Below, in pieces: positions 10,976 through 22,192 of a stretch of DNA of 64,000 bases; positions within the stretch are counted from its first letter, which is position 1, and every line of letters begins with the position of its first letter. The notes below the pieces were generated by a model that searched no databases, was not told the DNA's origin, and saw only the letters and a program-made list of their open reading frames with translations. The position numbers were made by a program, and so were the translations under genes. This DNA comes from Przewalskia tangutica (Eukaryota; Streptophyta; Magnoliopsida; Solanales; Solanaceae), in the NCBI GenBank assembly GCA_029844215.1, contig JAQGDG010000036.1:1612001-1676000 (forward strand), written 5' to 3'.

Positions 10976-12869
10976 ACAAGACAAGAATCAAAATGGAAAC
11001 ATACCCGTGGAATTCTCCATCACCGCCAAAGACGCCCAAGTAAGTTCAACAAGTCGAGCCTCTATCGAGAGACGCAGAATACGTAAATACCACACTTGCA
11101 CAACAAAGGCTATCATCACAAGCATAGGCAAGTTTCACAACAAGCATAGGCAAGTTTCACAACAACAAGCATAGGCAAGTTTCACACAACTCAAAGTACT
11201 TTCATTTTATGCCAAAGTCCTGGGTTTTAACCCCAAAGTACTACATACGTTAAGTTCTTTTAAAAGAGATCCATTACTTTTATAAAAGTCACCCGAAACC
11301 CGTAGTATTAGGATGACCAACCCACATTCCTTTTCAAAATCAAGTAACAACTTTCTTATCCTAAGTTCCAGTTTGCCTAGTTTCAATTACTCAAGCTTCT
11401 CATTTTCAAATGGTTTCATAGTTCCCAAACTTAATCACTTGATTCCTTTTTAGAACAATTGAGTAATATATGTCTTACGTGAGAGTAGGTTATTCTTGTT
11501 TACAACATTCTTATTACAAAGACCATGATCTAGAAAATGTAATATCATTTTGTCTCATCTTAGTTTCTATGCAGATGGAGGTTTCTACTGGTTTTAATAC
11601 GATACATCATTATTCAATACATTTTCCGTTATTAACGCAACGGTCCTGTCGATACACATTCGATTCCAAATCAAAAACATTATCCCTTTAAAAACCAAGT
11701 ACTCATTACTCACGAAAGAGGTTTCACACAACATCCACATTAAAACAAATAAGTTAAGTCTCTTATCTTATAAGATCAAGTCTCTTAACTTCTAACATCA
11801 GTAAACCATTTTCACCTACCTAAGGTCGTTATAACTAACTTCCCATAAAGCTATTATAGCACCCTATGTTTTAAACCAACCAAATCACTTAGCACGTATA
11901 CGCTCACCGTACACATAGTTCACAACAATCATGCTAGAAAAAGATAGGAAGAGGTTCACATACCTCGCGACGATTTATCGACAATAAGCAAAATGCTCCA
12001 AGTACTACAACTTGCTAGCCTTCCACTCCTCGAGTAGAATACGCTACTCTTAGTACTTTCACCTATAAAGGTCACAAACGCCTATTAACCCCAAAACACA
12101 AGTTTCTATCTTTCTACGTAAAATTAAAGACTCTCCCCGCAACAGCAGAAATCTCCTCCTCTATCGAGGCCGCTACCAAGCCAACCAGGGGTTTACACGC
12201 CTAACCGGGCGTGTACAATTCTACCCAGAATACTACACAAGTCTATCGTAATACACCCTATGTAAATACAGCCTGATTCTTTATTCTTCAGCTTAAGTCA
12301 AAAGACATCACGAATACTAAGTATAGCTCCATATATAGTATACTTCAACTATATATTCTAACAAACATGTAATTTCCAATTACAATAGAGGACAAGATAA
12401 TTACCTCGATAAGCCCAAAATTATCCGAGTTTAACGTCGATCCTTAGCAAAGTTTCGCTCCTACTCCGGGTGCTCCAACCCGCTCCAAACAACCCTTAGA
12501 AGTTCTAACCAACTTCTACATAGTACTCCAACTAACTATGGAGGTTTTCCTTAGGGTTTCGGTTTTGTGGCTAAAGGAAGTATAATCGTATTTTCTGGGC
12601 TTTTGTATAAGTGTAACCTTGAGAATACTACAAGGTATTGGGCCAAGGTATTTGGACATTATAACAATACTAGAGAGTATTTCTATACCACAACAAGGGT
12701 ATTATACTAAACAACTAGGCTAGTGGGGTACCCACGCCAAGGCACCACAAAGGAGGAGGCTCCACAAGGCCACTCAAAGGGGAGGTGTTGACGAACACAA
12801 CACAAGAGGAGGAGGGATTTTAGGCTTGAAGGTTTCATTTGTGGACGAAGAGTTCATCAACATAAGGGG

Positions 12870-13086
12870 TATTTATAGCAAAACCAAAGGCCAACCAATG
12901 GCCAAGATCTAGCCAAGTGCAAGGCAAGTGTAAGGCCAAGATCAAGCCAAGTGCACCCTAACCCCTACTCCACAAAACATGGCACAAAACAAGCCACAAA
13001 CAAGGCCAAAACAAGGCACAAAACCATGAACCAATCGCCAAGGCCAAGCCTCCTTTATCATCAATGAGGGTGACAAGTGTCACCTC
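12870..13086 (-). promoter_or_regulatory. L3 5' LTR core promoter: dyad and TATA box
   Basis: The dyad is at 13066-13086 and the minus-strand TATAAATA at 12870-12877. This is the copy that would drive L3 transcription, towards lower coordinates. Confidence 0.72.
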
Positions 13087-13281
13087 CCGCTGGTCCAAAA
13101 ATGTTTCGCCTCTCGGAAAAATCCGCAAAAAAAAATGACATAGCCGGAAATTCTCTACGAAAGGTGGAAAACGTTTACAAAAACGACTCTAATCGGGTGT
13201 TGTGTACAAAAATAATTCGCCAAGCCTATTCGTTCGAAATTTCCTACGACGCCTCGCAGACATACTGAAATACGGGTATAA

Positions 13282-13883
13282 TGTGCACCGGAAGGTATTC
13301 CACGCACGATTGATGTTGTGGGCGTGAGACCCATTGGTAAATTTGAGTGATGACTTGAGGCGTGAGTCCTCGACTTGACATGATCATTATTTATGAATCA
13401 GAGTTTGGTTATCATACATGTCTCGCTTTATAGACTACTATGATTTCATTTACGATTTATTTTCGCCACATACTTGGTAATTGCCAGATCGACTCCTTCT
13501 GGGCTGCGTTCATGCTGCAGTAAAGGTACACCGCCATTGATCCTCGCTCTTAGGGTCACATTTGAACGTTTGAAAGCTCCGTTTCTCCGAGGCTTATCGA
13601 TGTATAGTCCTGTTGTAGGTGTTTACATTCGTGGTATGGCGGCCCCGTCCCGCCATTGTTGTTGTATCATTTCTTAGAAGTCAGTACTGTGGGCGTGGTT
13701 TGTAAAAGGATTAAACTGCTCATGCTGAAAAAGTTGTTGTTTATATATACGCCGAAGGCAAGTTTTTCTCGATTATTGTTTCATATTTCATAATATGTCT
13801 TGTATCGCTTTATGTTCCACTGATTACTCGATGTTGTATCACCAGGTGCCCGGTAAGGCCACGTGCCCAAATCGGTCGTGACA
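13282..13883 (+). repeat. L2 5' LTR, right part
   Basis: It resumes with the GGAAGGTATTCCACGCAC block that follows the target position in the L2 3' LTR (19208 onward) and ends TCGGTCGTGACA. Together with 1591-4332 it rebuilds an LTR length of 3.34 kb, against 3.37 kb for the 3' copy. Confidence 0.92.
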
Positions 13884-13887
13884 AAAG

Positions 13888-13899
13888 TGGTATCGAGCG
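13888..13899 (+). other. L2 primer-binding site (tRNA-iMet type, altered)
   Basis: TGGTATCGAGCG, the same altered form as in L1, R3 and R4. Confidence 0.85.
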
Positions 13900-14075
13900 C
13901 TAATCTCTGGAAAGGCAGGTCATCGATCCATGAAGTCTTGATTATCGTATTGTGCACCACACCAATAATCGTGAGGCTATAGGATATTTAGGATTAGTTT
14001 CTATTCTTCTCACTCGAGATCGTGCCTTAGAGTTGTGTGGTGTTAGACCCTCGACGATTTCTTTCCCTTATCGCT

Positions 14076-14775
14076 ATGCCTCCGCGTAGGCAAACCCGCC
14101 CAGAGGGCAAGGCGGCCGAGGAGTCGCGAGCAGAGTTCGAGGTTACGTGGGCACAGCCCAATCATTACCTAGGTAATGCTTCATTCGGGATTTCTGCGAC
14201 GCCACTAGCCCTAAGAAAGTTTAGCACGCGGCGCAGCTTCATCGCGCCATGATATTTGAACCTTCGCCCACGACCGAGAAAGAGAATATGGATCGCAAAG
14301 CGACCCTATTACTAGCTATGGATTTAGCTACCGAGAGTATACCGATGTATCGCGAGTCTTGATGAATATCAACGGAAGGTTGTGCAAGAGTAAGTTCTTC
14401 GCTTAGGTTGAGCATGGCCTGTACGGCTTATGCACATCAAAGCCGAAACATGTAGATCGACGTTAACAAAGCGACAGCGAGAGGCCGGAGCGTAGGTCCT
14501 TGGTAACTTTCGAGGCGAGTCGCCACCACAGATTAGATTATGCACCTCCGCCAGCAGAGTGGTCTTCACGAGTTCGTGACGCTCGGGTACGCAGGAGTCG
14601 TCGAACTCCGTGACTTCCGCTCACGCCGCGATGCACGCCCCGGGAATGTCGTTTTTAGTCGGGTACTTGTACGGCGACCGCTGTGGTCCGTGTCGGTGTC
14701 CTTGTAGGAGGACTTAGCCTTCGTGATCGTGGGTAGTGTGTCATCTCCTCACGGCGCTCACGGCAGTTTGATTAG
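14076..14775 (+). pseudogene. gag: L2 gag-like region
   Basis: The start at 14076 gives MPPRRQTRPEGKAAEESRAE, a basic N-terminus that stays open for about 58 codons until 14252. Downstream, homology to the R2 gag-like frame continues through a MDLATE-like stretch (14320-14340) and the Ser-rich C-terminal end, with the frame changing several times. Only the C-terminal part of a normal gag (after the capsid core) plus the N-terminal tail seems to be represented. A full Tekay-type gag, as in R3, has an additional FYGSRPEDDPQEFI capsid segment that is absent here. The zinc knuckle near 14670 is damaged. Confidence 0.7.
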
Positions 14776-15345
14776 AACGACTAAGGAGTGAAAGAGATAT
14801 AGATATATCTCTAACCTCTAGAGTTCAGATGTGTGATAAGATGGGTATATCATGTGCTATGTTTTGATAGCAGATGTTAATATTGTGATTAGAAATCTTG
14901 GTTAGTTAACCAAGTAAGATTTGGGGATAGAAGGCGTGAGCCTTAGAGTTTTATACGCAGAGACCTTAGAGGTGTGCGCCATCTCGAGTAAAGGTGTAGT
15001 GTTATGTTGATCCTTATCGAGTTCATAGTGCACGTGAGCTATGTTTGGGATAGGTCCCTGGCAGTGTGAAATGAAAGGGTAGTTGAGCTAAGAAGACCGC
15101 TAGGTTTTCAAACGTGATCGCGCAGATTGTTCCGATCGAGCTAGTATCAGGCGCTGTCGGGTTGAGGCCACGATCGCGGGTCAACCCGCGTACGTATGGC
15201 GCGGGTCAGGTTTTGCGGTCCCGCCTGTGTTAGGGCGTGAGGTGTTAGCCCAAGTTTAGTTAACCACGACGAAGTTCGTGGATGCGTTGCCGATGGTCGG
15301 CCGACGGGTAAACACCATCGTGTTCTTCGGTCGACCGCTTACTGT
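14776..15345 (+). other. L2 conserved non-coding middle region
   Basis: It holds the palindrome CTTGGTTA-GT-TAACCAAG at about 14897-14915, then GTAAGATTTGGGGATAG and a GCGGGTCAACCCGCG inverted repeat near 15177. It is shared with L1, L3, R2 and R4. No protein domain is visible, though a 148-codon frame starts at 15278. Confidence 0.65.
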
Positions 15346-16400
15346 GTTGAGTTATCCAAAGGTTGTAAGGCTGCACGGTGCCTACCTTCACCTTATGACA
15401 GATGGAGCCCGTGTTACGCTATTTTTGCTTCGAAGTTTTACCAAGCATGTGTTAAGAACTCGCGAGTCTCGGGACCGCATTCGCCTCGGGCCGCTGTTTG
15501 ATTTCGGGGATAGTTGTGGGGATTGTTGTCTCCAGGAGGTAGTGTTTAAGCTACCATTTCGCTGTTCTGATGTCACCCGTCAGCCTTGTAGGCGGAAGTG
15601 TAAAGTCACGGCCGATTGGTTCGATGTTGGCAAGGTTCAGATACTGTTCAGCTTGTTCAAACAGACTATGGATAGTAAGAGCTTGTCTAGAAGAAGTTCG
15701 CGGCTGAGGAATCGTCGCGGATAATGGCAACGACGCTTAGAGTTCGTGCCGACGGCCGGTCTTCTGAAAGTATCACCCCTTAGGTGTGACGAGTTTTGGA
15801 AAAGAGAAACTTAGCCCGAGTTACTTTGGGCTTTTGAGTTCATGTGAAGGATAGGCCGTTGCCTATATGTTAGCATTTGTAGTCCGACTTAGGAGGCAGA
15901 CGTCCGGCCTTTCGATTGTTATTTTCGAAAGTATCGGAGAGCCATCCAGAGTGTTCCCAATTAATGATGACCACGTTAGAGATAGTAACCTGAATTTTGG
16001 AACCAAGCGATCGAACGTGGTAAGAGTTCGAGTGTACGACATCCTCGTGGATCGCAGCGCGCATTGCACCATTTGTTGGTCGCCGAGCAAGGCTCGCGAC
16101 AAAGCTGACAAAAGTGGTACCATTTGTTAGGTCGCCGAGAAGGTTAATGCCTCGTGCAAAGTGATAAAGCGGTATCTACGACGGAGTAAAGAGAGAAGCG
16201 GCATGTATGGCGAGCATAGATGTGATCATTTCTTTTGTAAAGAGAAGGCGAAGAAGATATTTTAGACCCCGAAGTGTTTTGTGTGATGATTAGAGGTGTT
16301 TCTCGTGACTCGATGTAAGCATTTTGCACAAGTTGTTTCGTGGCGCGTGGCGTGATTGATTCTCGTAAGTATAGTAGTGAAGACTATCAAGACGCTTGTT
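15346..16400 (+). pseudogene. pol: L2 integrase C-terminal remnant
   Basis: It aligns with the part of integrase in R3 that starts at the RLHGVP-like block and ends just before the purine tract. It carries the ACGGCCGATTGGTTCGATGT block (15607-15626), which matches the SPIGWFDVG codons of R1. An open frame of 148 codons (15278-15724) overlaps it but is in the wrong frame for much of the domain, so I treat it as chance. The two catalytic Asp sites and most of the Glu region are absent. Confidence 0.6.
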
Positions 16401-16435
16401 TTGAGATTTAGAAGGAACATTCGACGAATGTTTCT

Positions 16436-16445
16436 GGAGGGAGAA
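16436..16445 (+). other. L2 polypurine tract
   Basis: GGAGGGAGAA abuts the 3' LTR start TGTTATACC and is preceded by the conserved GGAACATTCG...CGAATG inverted repeat. Confidence 0.8.
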
Positions 16446-16651
16446 TGTTATACCGTATTTCCGTAGTATGTACGCAGGACGCACGAGGAAATTTCGAACT
16501 TGAGAATAGGCTTGGCCGAATTATTTTTGTACACAACACCCGATTAGAGTCGCTTTTTAGTAAACGTTTTCACACTTTCGTAGGGAATTTCCGCTATGTC
16601 ATTTTTAATTTTTGCGGATTTTTCCGAGACGAAACATTTTTGGATTCAACG

Positions 16652-16869
16652 GAGGGTGACACTTGTCACCCTCATTGACTGAAAGAGGAGGCTTGGCCTT
16701 GGCCGATTGGTTCATGGTTTTGTGCCTTGTTTTGGCCTTGTGTTTGTGGCTTGTTTTGTGCCATTTTTGTGGAGTAGGGTTGGTGCACTTGGCTTGATCT
16801 TGGCCTTACACTTGCCTTGCACTTGGCTAGATCTTGGCCATTGGTTGGCCTTTGGTTTTGCTATAAATA
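16652..16869 (+). promoter_or_regulatory. L2 3' LTR promoter copy: dyad and TATA box
   Basis: The perfect 10-bp arms GAGGGTGACA and TGTCACCCTC lie at 16652-16673 and TATAAATA at 16862-16869. If active, this copy could read outward into L1 sequence beyond 19817. Confidence 0.75.
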
Positions 16870-18807
16870 CCCTCCCTTATGTTGATGAACTCTTCATCCA
16901 CAAATGAAACCTTCCAAGCCTAAAATCCTCCCCTCCTCTCAGGTTGTGTCGCCCAACACCCCTCCCCTTTGAGTGGCCTCAGGTCGAGAGCCTCCTCCCT
17001 TTGTGGTGCCAGTGGGTACCCCATAGCCTAGTTGTTTTCAGATAATACCCCTTGTTGTGGTATAGAAATACTCTCCTAGTATTGTTATAATGTCAAATAC
17101 TGGCCCAAATACCTTGTAGTATTCCCAAGGTTACACTTATACAAAAGCCCGTAAAATACGATTATACTTCCTTTAGCCACAAAACCGAAACCCTAAGGAA
17201 AACCTCCATAGTTAGTCGAGTACTATGTAGAAGTTGGTTAGAACTTCAAGGGTTGTTTGGAGCGTCGAGCACCGGAGTAGAGCTAAACTTTGCTAAGGAT
17301 CGGCATTAAACTCGGATAATTATGGGCTTATCGAGGTAATTATCTTGTTCTCTATTGTAATTGGAAATTACATAATGTTAGAATATATAGTTGAAGTATA
17401 CTATATATAGTATCGAACTTAATGTTGTGGCAATGTCCTTGGACTTAAGCCCAAGAACTGAATCGAATCAGAATTACATGTGATCAGACATAGTAGACTT
17501 GTGTAGTTTGACGGTGGGAAGTGCCCAATTTCCGTAGGATCTTGCATCTAGATTTATTCTACCGAGTAGTCTAGACTTTGATAGACTTGTATAACCTCAG
17601 TATAGGTTGAATGTTCTGCAGTAGCGTGCTACTTAAGAAGGTGGACCAAAGCGGGTTATAGTGGAGCGATTTGCTAATAGTCGATAATCGCCGCGAGGTA
17701 TGTGAACCTCTTCCTATCTCTTCTAGCATGATATGTGTATAAATATGTAGTACGGTAGACGTACGCGTGTTAATTGAACGTAGTTGTACGGCAATGTCTT
17801 TTGACTTAAGCCCGAATAATAAAAATCTTGAAGTAGTTCAAGAGAATTAAGAACTGCTTTTTAAAAGAAGAGTAATACTTGGTTTTAAAAGCTTAAGAGT
17901 TATACTAGCTTTATGGGAAGTTAGGTATAACTACAAGAGAGATAAAACAAATGATTTATTTATTTTAGAAGTTAAGAGACTTGATCTTGTAAGATAAGAG
18001 ACTTAACTTAAATGAATTATATGAATTTTGTGTGAAACCTCATTCGTGAGTAATGAGTACTTGATTTTTAAAAGGGATAATGTTTTCTGATTTGAAATCG
18101 TAAATGTGTATCGACAAACCATCGGCGTTAATAAAGGAAAATGTATTGAATAATTAAGTATTATTAAACCAAGAGAAACTTCCATCCGCATGTCTAGATG
18201 AGACAAAATGATATTTCCTAGATCATGGTCACTGTAATAAGATTGTTATAAACAAGAATATCCTACTCACATATAAGGCTTATGTTTCTCAGTTGATTAA
18301 AAGAGAATTATATTCTTAAACGAATAAGACTATGAACTACAAAACCTTTCTAAAATAAGAAACATGAACATTTAAAATTAGGCAAACTTGGACGTTTGGA
18401 AAATAATGTTGTTACTTGATTTTACAAAGGTAAGAGTTTTGGTTTTCTTAAAAGGATACTCTATTTTTATACTACGTATCAGGTGACTTATGTGAAAGAA
18501 ACAAATCTTTTAAAGATTTAATGTGAAGTACTTTGGGGTTAGATAATTCAACTTGTTAGTAAAGTACCTTGTGTGAATAACTTGATTGTATTGGTTTGTG
18601 ATAGCCTTGTAATACTTTCTTGTTGATTTGATAAGTAAACATGTTAGGATGCTACGTTTAGTATCTTGTGATGTTAGTGTAAAGGGGTTTTCCTCGATCG
18701 CTTAAAGTTGTTTGACTATCACCGTTATGTTGGTATTGTACCACTCACCTTGACTTGTGTCCGGAGGTTGTCGCCTCCACGCGGGTAGACTCAGCGGTCC
18801 AGGACCA

Positions 18808-18995
18808 TGATTCGAGAATACCTACGCGGGTCCGGGGATCCATGCGAACTACGGAGTTCCGTGTTAGTGTGCGGCCTTTATGGTCACGCTCTACGCTACG
18901 CGGATCGCGCGAGTCCAGCGATGCCGGAGTAGCTACCCTCGATGCGGGGTTATACCTCACGCGCCTATGAGGTCGCTTATGCGAGTCGCGGAGAG
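18808..18995 (+). repeat. Degenerate short tandem repeats in L2 3' LTR
   Basis: This is the counterpart of 3930-4125. Confidence 0.6.
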
Positions 18996-19817
18996 TTCGT
19001 GGCTAGACGCGCATTTGATCTCATGCGAGTGACCAACTTTTATCATGCGATGCAAGACAGATATCATGACACGCTTTATGACCTTGTTGGCACTGCAGGT
19101 GTTAGTAGCTCGGCTATGCCTTCGTGATTTACCTGCATCGTTTATTAGGACACAGTGGGACTGGTGTTCATGTGTATTCTCGTGCTTGTATATCATAAAG
19201 CCGACGGTGAGGAAGGTATTCCACGCACGATTGATGTTGTGGGCGTGAGACCCGTTGGTAAATTTGAGTGATGACTTGGCGCGAGTCCACGACTTGACAT
19301 GACCGCTTATTTATGGTGAATCAGAGTTTGGTTATCATACATGTCTCCTGCTTTGTATAGACTACTATGATTTCATTTACAAAGATTTATTTTGCCACAT
19401 ACTTGGTACTGGCCAGATCGACCTCCTTGGGCTGCGTTAAATGCCGCAGTAAAGGTACACGATCATTGATCCTCGCTCTTAAGGTCACATTCGGCGTTGG
19501 GAAAGCTCCGTTTCCGGAGGCTTATCGAGTATAGTCCCTGTTGTTGTAGGTGTTTACATTCGTGGTATGGCGGCCCCTGTCCCGCCATTGTTGTATATCA
19601 TTTCTTAGAGTGCAGTAATCTTCATGTTGTGGGGGGTTTGTAAAAAGATTAAACTGTTCATGTTGAAAAAGTTGTTGTTTATATATATGCCGAAAGGCAA
19701 GTTTTTTCAGTTATTGTTTCATATTTCATAATATGTCTTGATCGTTTATGTTCACGATTACTGATGTTGTATCACTAGGGTGCGGTAAGGCACCACGCCC
19801 GGAATCGGGTCGTGACA

Positions 19818-20118
19818 TCACCAAATTGAATATCGCATCCACCATCGCAGTGGTCCTCCACGGGTTCGTGACGCTCGGTATGCAGGAGTTGGTGAACTCG
19901 AGCTTCCGCTCACTACACGTAGTTCCAGCCAGCCGATTCGCTTTTCCCCGGTGTTCATTAGCGTAATGACGTCATCCCGGGAATGTCGTCTTTAGTTAGT
20001 ACTTGTTGTACTGCGGCCGTCGGCCATGTGTCGAAGAGTGTCCGCAGGAGGACTTAGCCTTCAGATCGGTGGGTAGTTCGTCATCTTCCTTAGCTATCGC
20101 GCAGGCGTGGTTGATTAG
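19818..20118 (+). pseudogene. gag: L1 gag-like region, 3' part
   Basis: It continues L1 gag after the L2 insertion. A degraded zinc knuckle (TGCGGCCGTCGGCCATGTG near 20011) is followed by a Ser-rich tail and a GATTAG stop context at about 20113-20118, as in R2. Frames are interrupted by indels. Confidence 0.6.
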
Positions 20119-20715
20119 AACGACTAAGGGAGTGAAGCGTAGATATAGATATATCCTTAACCCTCAGAGATCAGATGTGTGATAAGGTGAGTATACCTTA
20201 AGTGCTATGTTACGATAGCGGTATGTTAGTTGTGATTAGAAATCATGGTGGGTTAACCGAGTAAGATTTTGGGGATAGAGAATGTAGAGCCTTAGAGTGT
20301 TATACGTAGAGACCTTAGAGGTAAGGCCATCTCGAGTATAGGTGTGGTGTTATGTTTGATCCTTATCGAGTGCATGGTGCACGTGAGCTATGTTGTGGGA
20401 TAAGTCCCTTAGTGGCGTGATTTGAAAGGGTAGTCGAGCTAGGAAGACCGCCAGGTTTTCGTGAACGTGATTTGTGAAATTGTTCCGGATCGGGAGCTAG
20501 TGTTTTGCGCGATCGCCGTAGGGTTGAGGCTATTGCGGGTCAACCCGCGGCTGTTGGTAGTGAGGGTCAGTGGTGGTCCCGCCGTGGTAAGTCACGAGGG
20601 TGTTAGGCCCAGTTTAGTTAACCAGCGTCAGATTCGTGGATCGTTCGACCGATGGTCGGGCCGAGGAGGTCACCGCTCTTGTCCTCTAGCAAAGATCGAG
20701 TGCTCAAGAAGGTGT
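20119..20715 (+). other. L1 conserved non-coding middle region
   Basis: It is collinear with L2 14776-15345, including a GCGGGTCAACCCGCGG inverted repeat at about 20537-20552. The palindrome is degraded here (near 20245). No domain is seen in the 119-codon frame at 20461-20820. Confidence 0.6.
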
Positions 20716-21720
20716 TGTTATTTCGTAAAGGTTGTAAGGTGCACGGTGCCTACCTTCACCTTATGGCGCATGTGGAGCCCAGTACGATCGCTTTGTTTCA
20801 AAGTTTTACGAGCAGGTTAAGAACTCAGTGAGTCTCAGACCGCATTCGCCTCGGGCCGTGTTTGGATTTGGGGTAGTTGTGGGATTGTTGTCTCCTGTGG
20901 AGGAGTGTTTAAGCTACCATTTCGGTTCGGATGTCGCCTTATAAAGCCTTGCAGTGGGGGTGTGTAAGTCACGGCCGAGTGGTTCGATGTTGGCAAGGTT
21001 GAGCGATTAGTTCAGCTTGTTCCGGTAGACCGTGGATAGTGAGGAAGCTTGTCTAGAAGAAGTTCTGGCAGCTCAGAGAACTCGTGCGGATAATCGGCGA
21101 CGACGCTTAGAGTTCGAGTTGACGGTCGGTCTTCGAAAGTACCACCCGTTTGGGTGTGACGAACTTTGGAAAACAGAGAAACTTAGCCCGAGTTGTTTGG
21201 GCCTTTTAAGTTCATGTGAAGAATAGGCGGGTTGCCTATATGTTAGCTTTGGCGTCCGACTTAGGAGGCGAGACGTCCGGTCTTCGTATTGTTATGTTCG
21301 GAAAGTATCGAGATCCATCAGTGTTCCTGCTAATGATGACCACGTTAGAGATAGTAACTCCGAGTTTTGGAAATCAAGCGATTTAAATGTGGTAAAGTTC
21401 GAGTGTCACGATACCTCGTGGATTGCAAGCAGCCGGTACCATTTGTTGGGTCTCCGGAGCGAGACTCGCGGCAAAGTGACAAAAGTGGAGAAGCGAGCAT
21501 GTATGGCGAGCATAGATATGATCATTTCTTTTGTGGAGAAGGCGAAGGAAGTATATTTTAGACCCCGGAGAGGGGTGTTTGTGGTTATGTTAGAGGTGTT
21601 CCTCGTGGACTTGGATGGAGGTATTTTGCATAGGGTGTTTCTGTAGCCATGCGTGGCAGGATTGTTTTTCGTAAGTATAGCAGTGAAGACTATACTGGCG
21701 CGCGTTTGTTTTTGAGACTT
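20716..21720 (+). pseudogene. pol: L1 integrase C-terminal remnant
   Basis: It is collinear with L2 15346-16400, starting at the AAGGTTGTAAGGTGCACGG block and ending shortly before the purine tract. Many stops are present. The opposite-strand open frame of 193 codons (21987-21406) crosses this remnant, the purine tract and the LTR start, and has no domain. Confidence 0.6.
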
Positions 21721-21748
21721 AGAAGGAACATTCGGGACGAATGATTCT

Positions 21749-21761
21749 AAGGAGGGGAGAA
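21749..21761 (+). other. L1 polypurine tract
   Basis: AAGGAGGGGAGAA directly before TGTTATACC, the undamaged form of the motif. Confidence 0.85.
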
Positions 21762-21976
21762 TGTTATACCCCGTGTTTCCAGAGTATGTACGTAAGGGAC
21801 GTACGTAGAAATTTGAAACTTTTAAAAGTGGCTTGGCCGAAATTATTTGTTCACAACACCCGATTAGAGTCATTTTTCGACGAAACGTTTCCACAGCTTT
21901 CGTAGGGTAAAATACGGCTATGTCATTTCTAATTTTTGCGGATTTTTCCGAGAGACGGAATATTTTGGACCAACGA

Positions 21977-22192
21977 GAGGGCGACACTTGTCACCCTCAA
22001 GTCGGTTTGCTGGCCGAAAGTGGGACGTTTTGGCTAGCTTTCTTGGCCTTGTTTTGTGCCTTGTTTTGTGCCTTGTTTTGTGCCATGTTTTGTGGAGTAG
22101 GGATAGGTGCACTTGGCTCGATCTTGGCCTTACACTTGCCTAACACATGGCTTGATCTTGTCCATTGGTTGGCCCTCGCTTCCCTATAAATA
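21977..22192 (+). promoter_or_regulatory. L1 3' LTR promoter copy: dyad and TATA box
   Basis: The dyad variant GAGGGCGACA...TGTCACCCTC is at 21977-21998 and TATAAATA at 22185-22192. Confidence 0.75.

Larger units (their letters stand above)
4333..13281 (-). mobile_element. L3: non-autonomous Ty3/Gypsy LTR retrotransposon inserted in the L2 5' LTR
   Basis: Read on the minus strand, the 5' LTR is 13281-10097 (3.19 kb), the internal region 10096-7539 (2.56 kb) and the 3' LTR 7538-4333 (3.21 kb). The plus-strand view begins TGTCACGACC and ends GGTATAA, with the expected final CA not visible. The surrounding L2 LTR resumes at 13282 with the GGAAGGTATTCC block. No clean target duplication can be read (left flank GGCCGT, right flank TGTGCACC). 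The content is a gag-like region and an integrase remnant; no RT is present. Confidence 0.92.
10097..13281 (-). repeat. L3 5' LTR
   Basis: It pairs with 4333-7538. The minisatellite is at 10690-10975, the TATA at 12877-12870 (minus) and the dyad at 13086-13066 (minus). It is cut at or very near its own 5' terminus, where the L2 LTR resumes. No gene is seen. Confidence 0.93.
1591..19817 (+). mobile_element. L2: non-autonomous Ty3/Gypsy LTR retrotransposon inserted in L1
   Basis: The 5' LTR is 1591-4332 plus 13282-13883 (3.34 kb after removing L3). The internal region is 13884-16445 (2.56 kb) and the 3' LTR is 16446-19817 (3.37 kb). The termini are TGTTATACC and CGTGACA. The element sits inside the gag-like region of L1, whose sequence resumes at 19818. 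A perfect 5-bp target duplication is not visible: the left flank ends CCTCACGC and the right begins TCACC, so only TCAC is arguable. Its coding capacity is a gag-like region and an integrase remnant only. Confidence 0.92.
16446..19817 (+). repeat. L2 3' LTR
   Basis: It is 3.37 kb, TGTTATACC to CGTGACA. The dyad is at 16652-16673, TATA at 16862-16869, the short repeat module near 18808-18995 and the GC hairpin at 19566-19588. It differs from the 5' copy mainly by small indels. No gene is seen. Confidence 0.93.

Noticed and set aside
14490..14560. tRNA- or snoRNA-like folds in the GC-rich internal regions
   Set aside because: No complete cloverleaf or box motifs could be built; the sequence is explained by gag homology.
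15278..15724. 148-codon open frame in L2
   Set aside because: It starts in the non-coding middle block and runs across the integrase remnant mostly in the wrong frame; the homologous stretch is closed in L1 and R4.
21406..21987. 193-codon minus-strand open frame
   Set aside because: It runs antisense across an integrase remnant, the purine tract and the L1 LTR start, has no domain, and is broken in sister elements.
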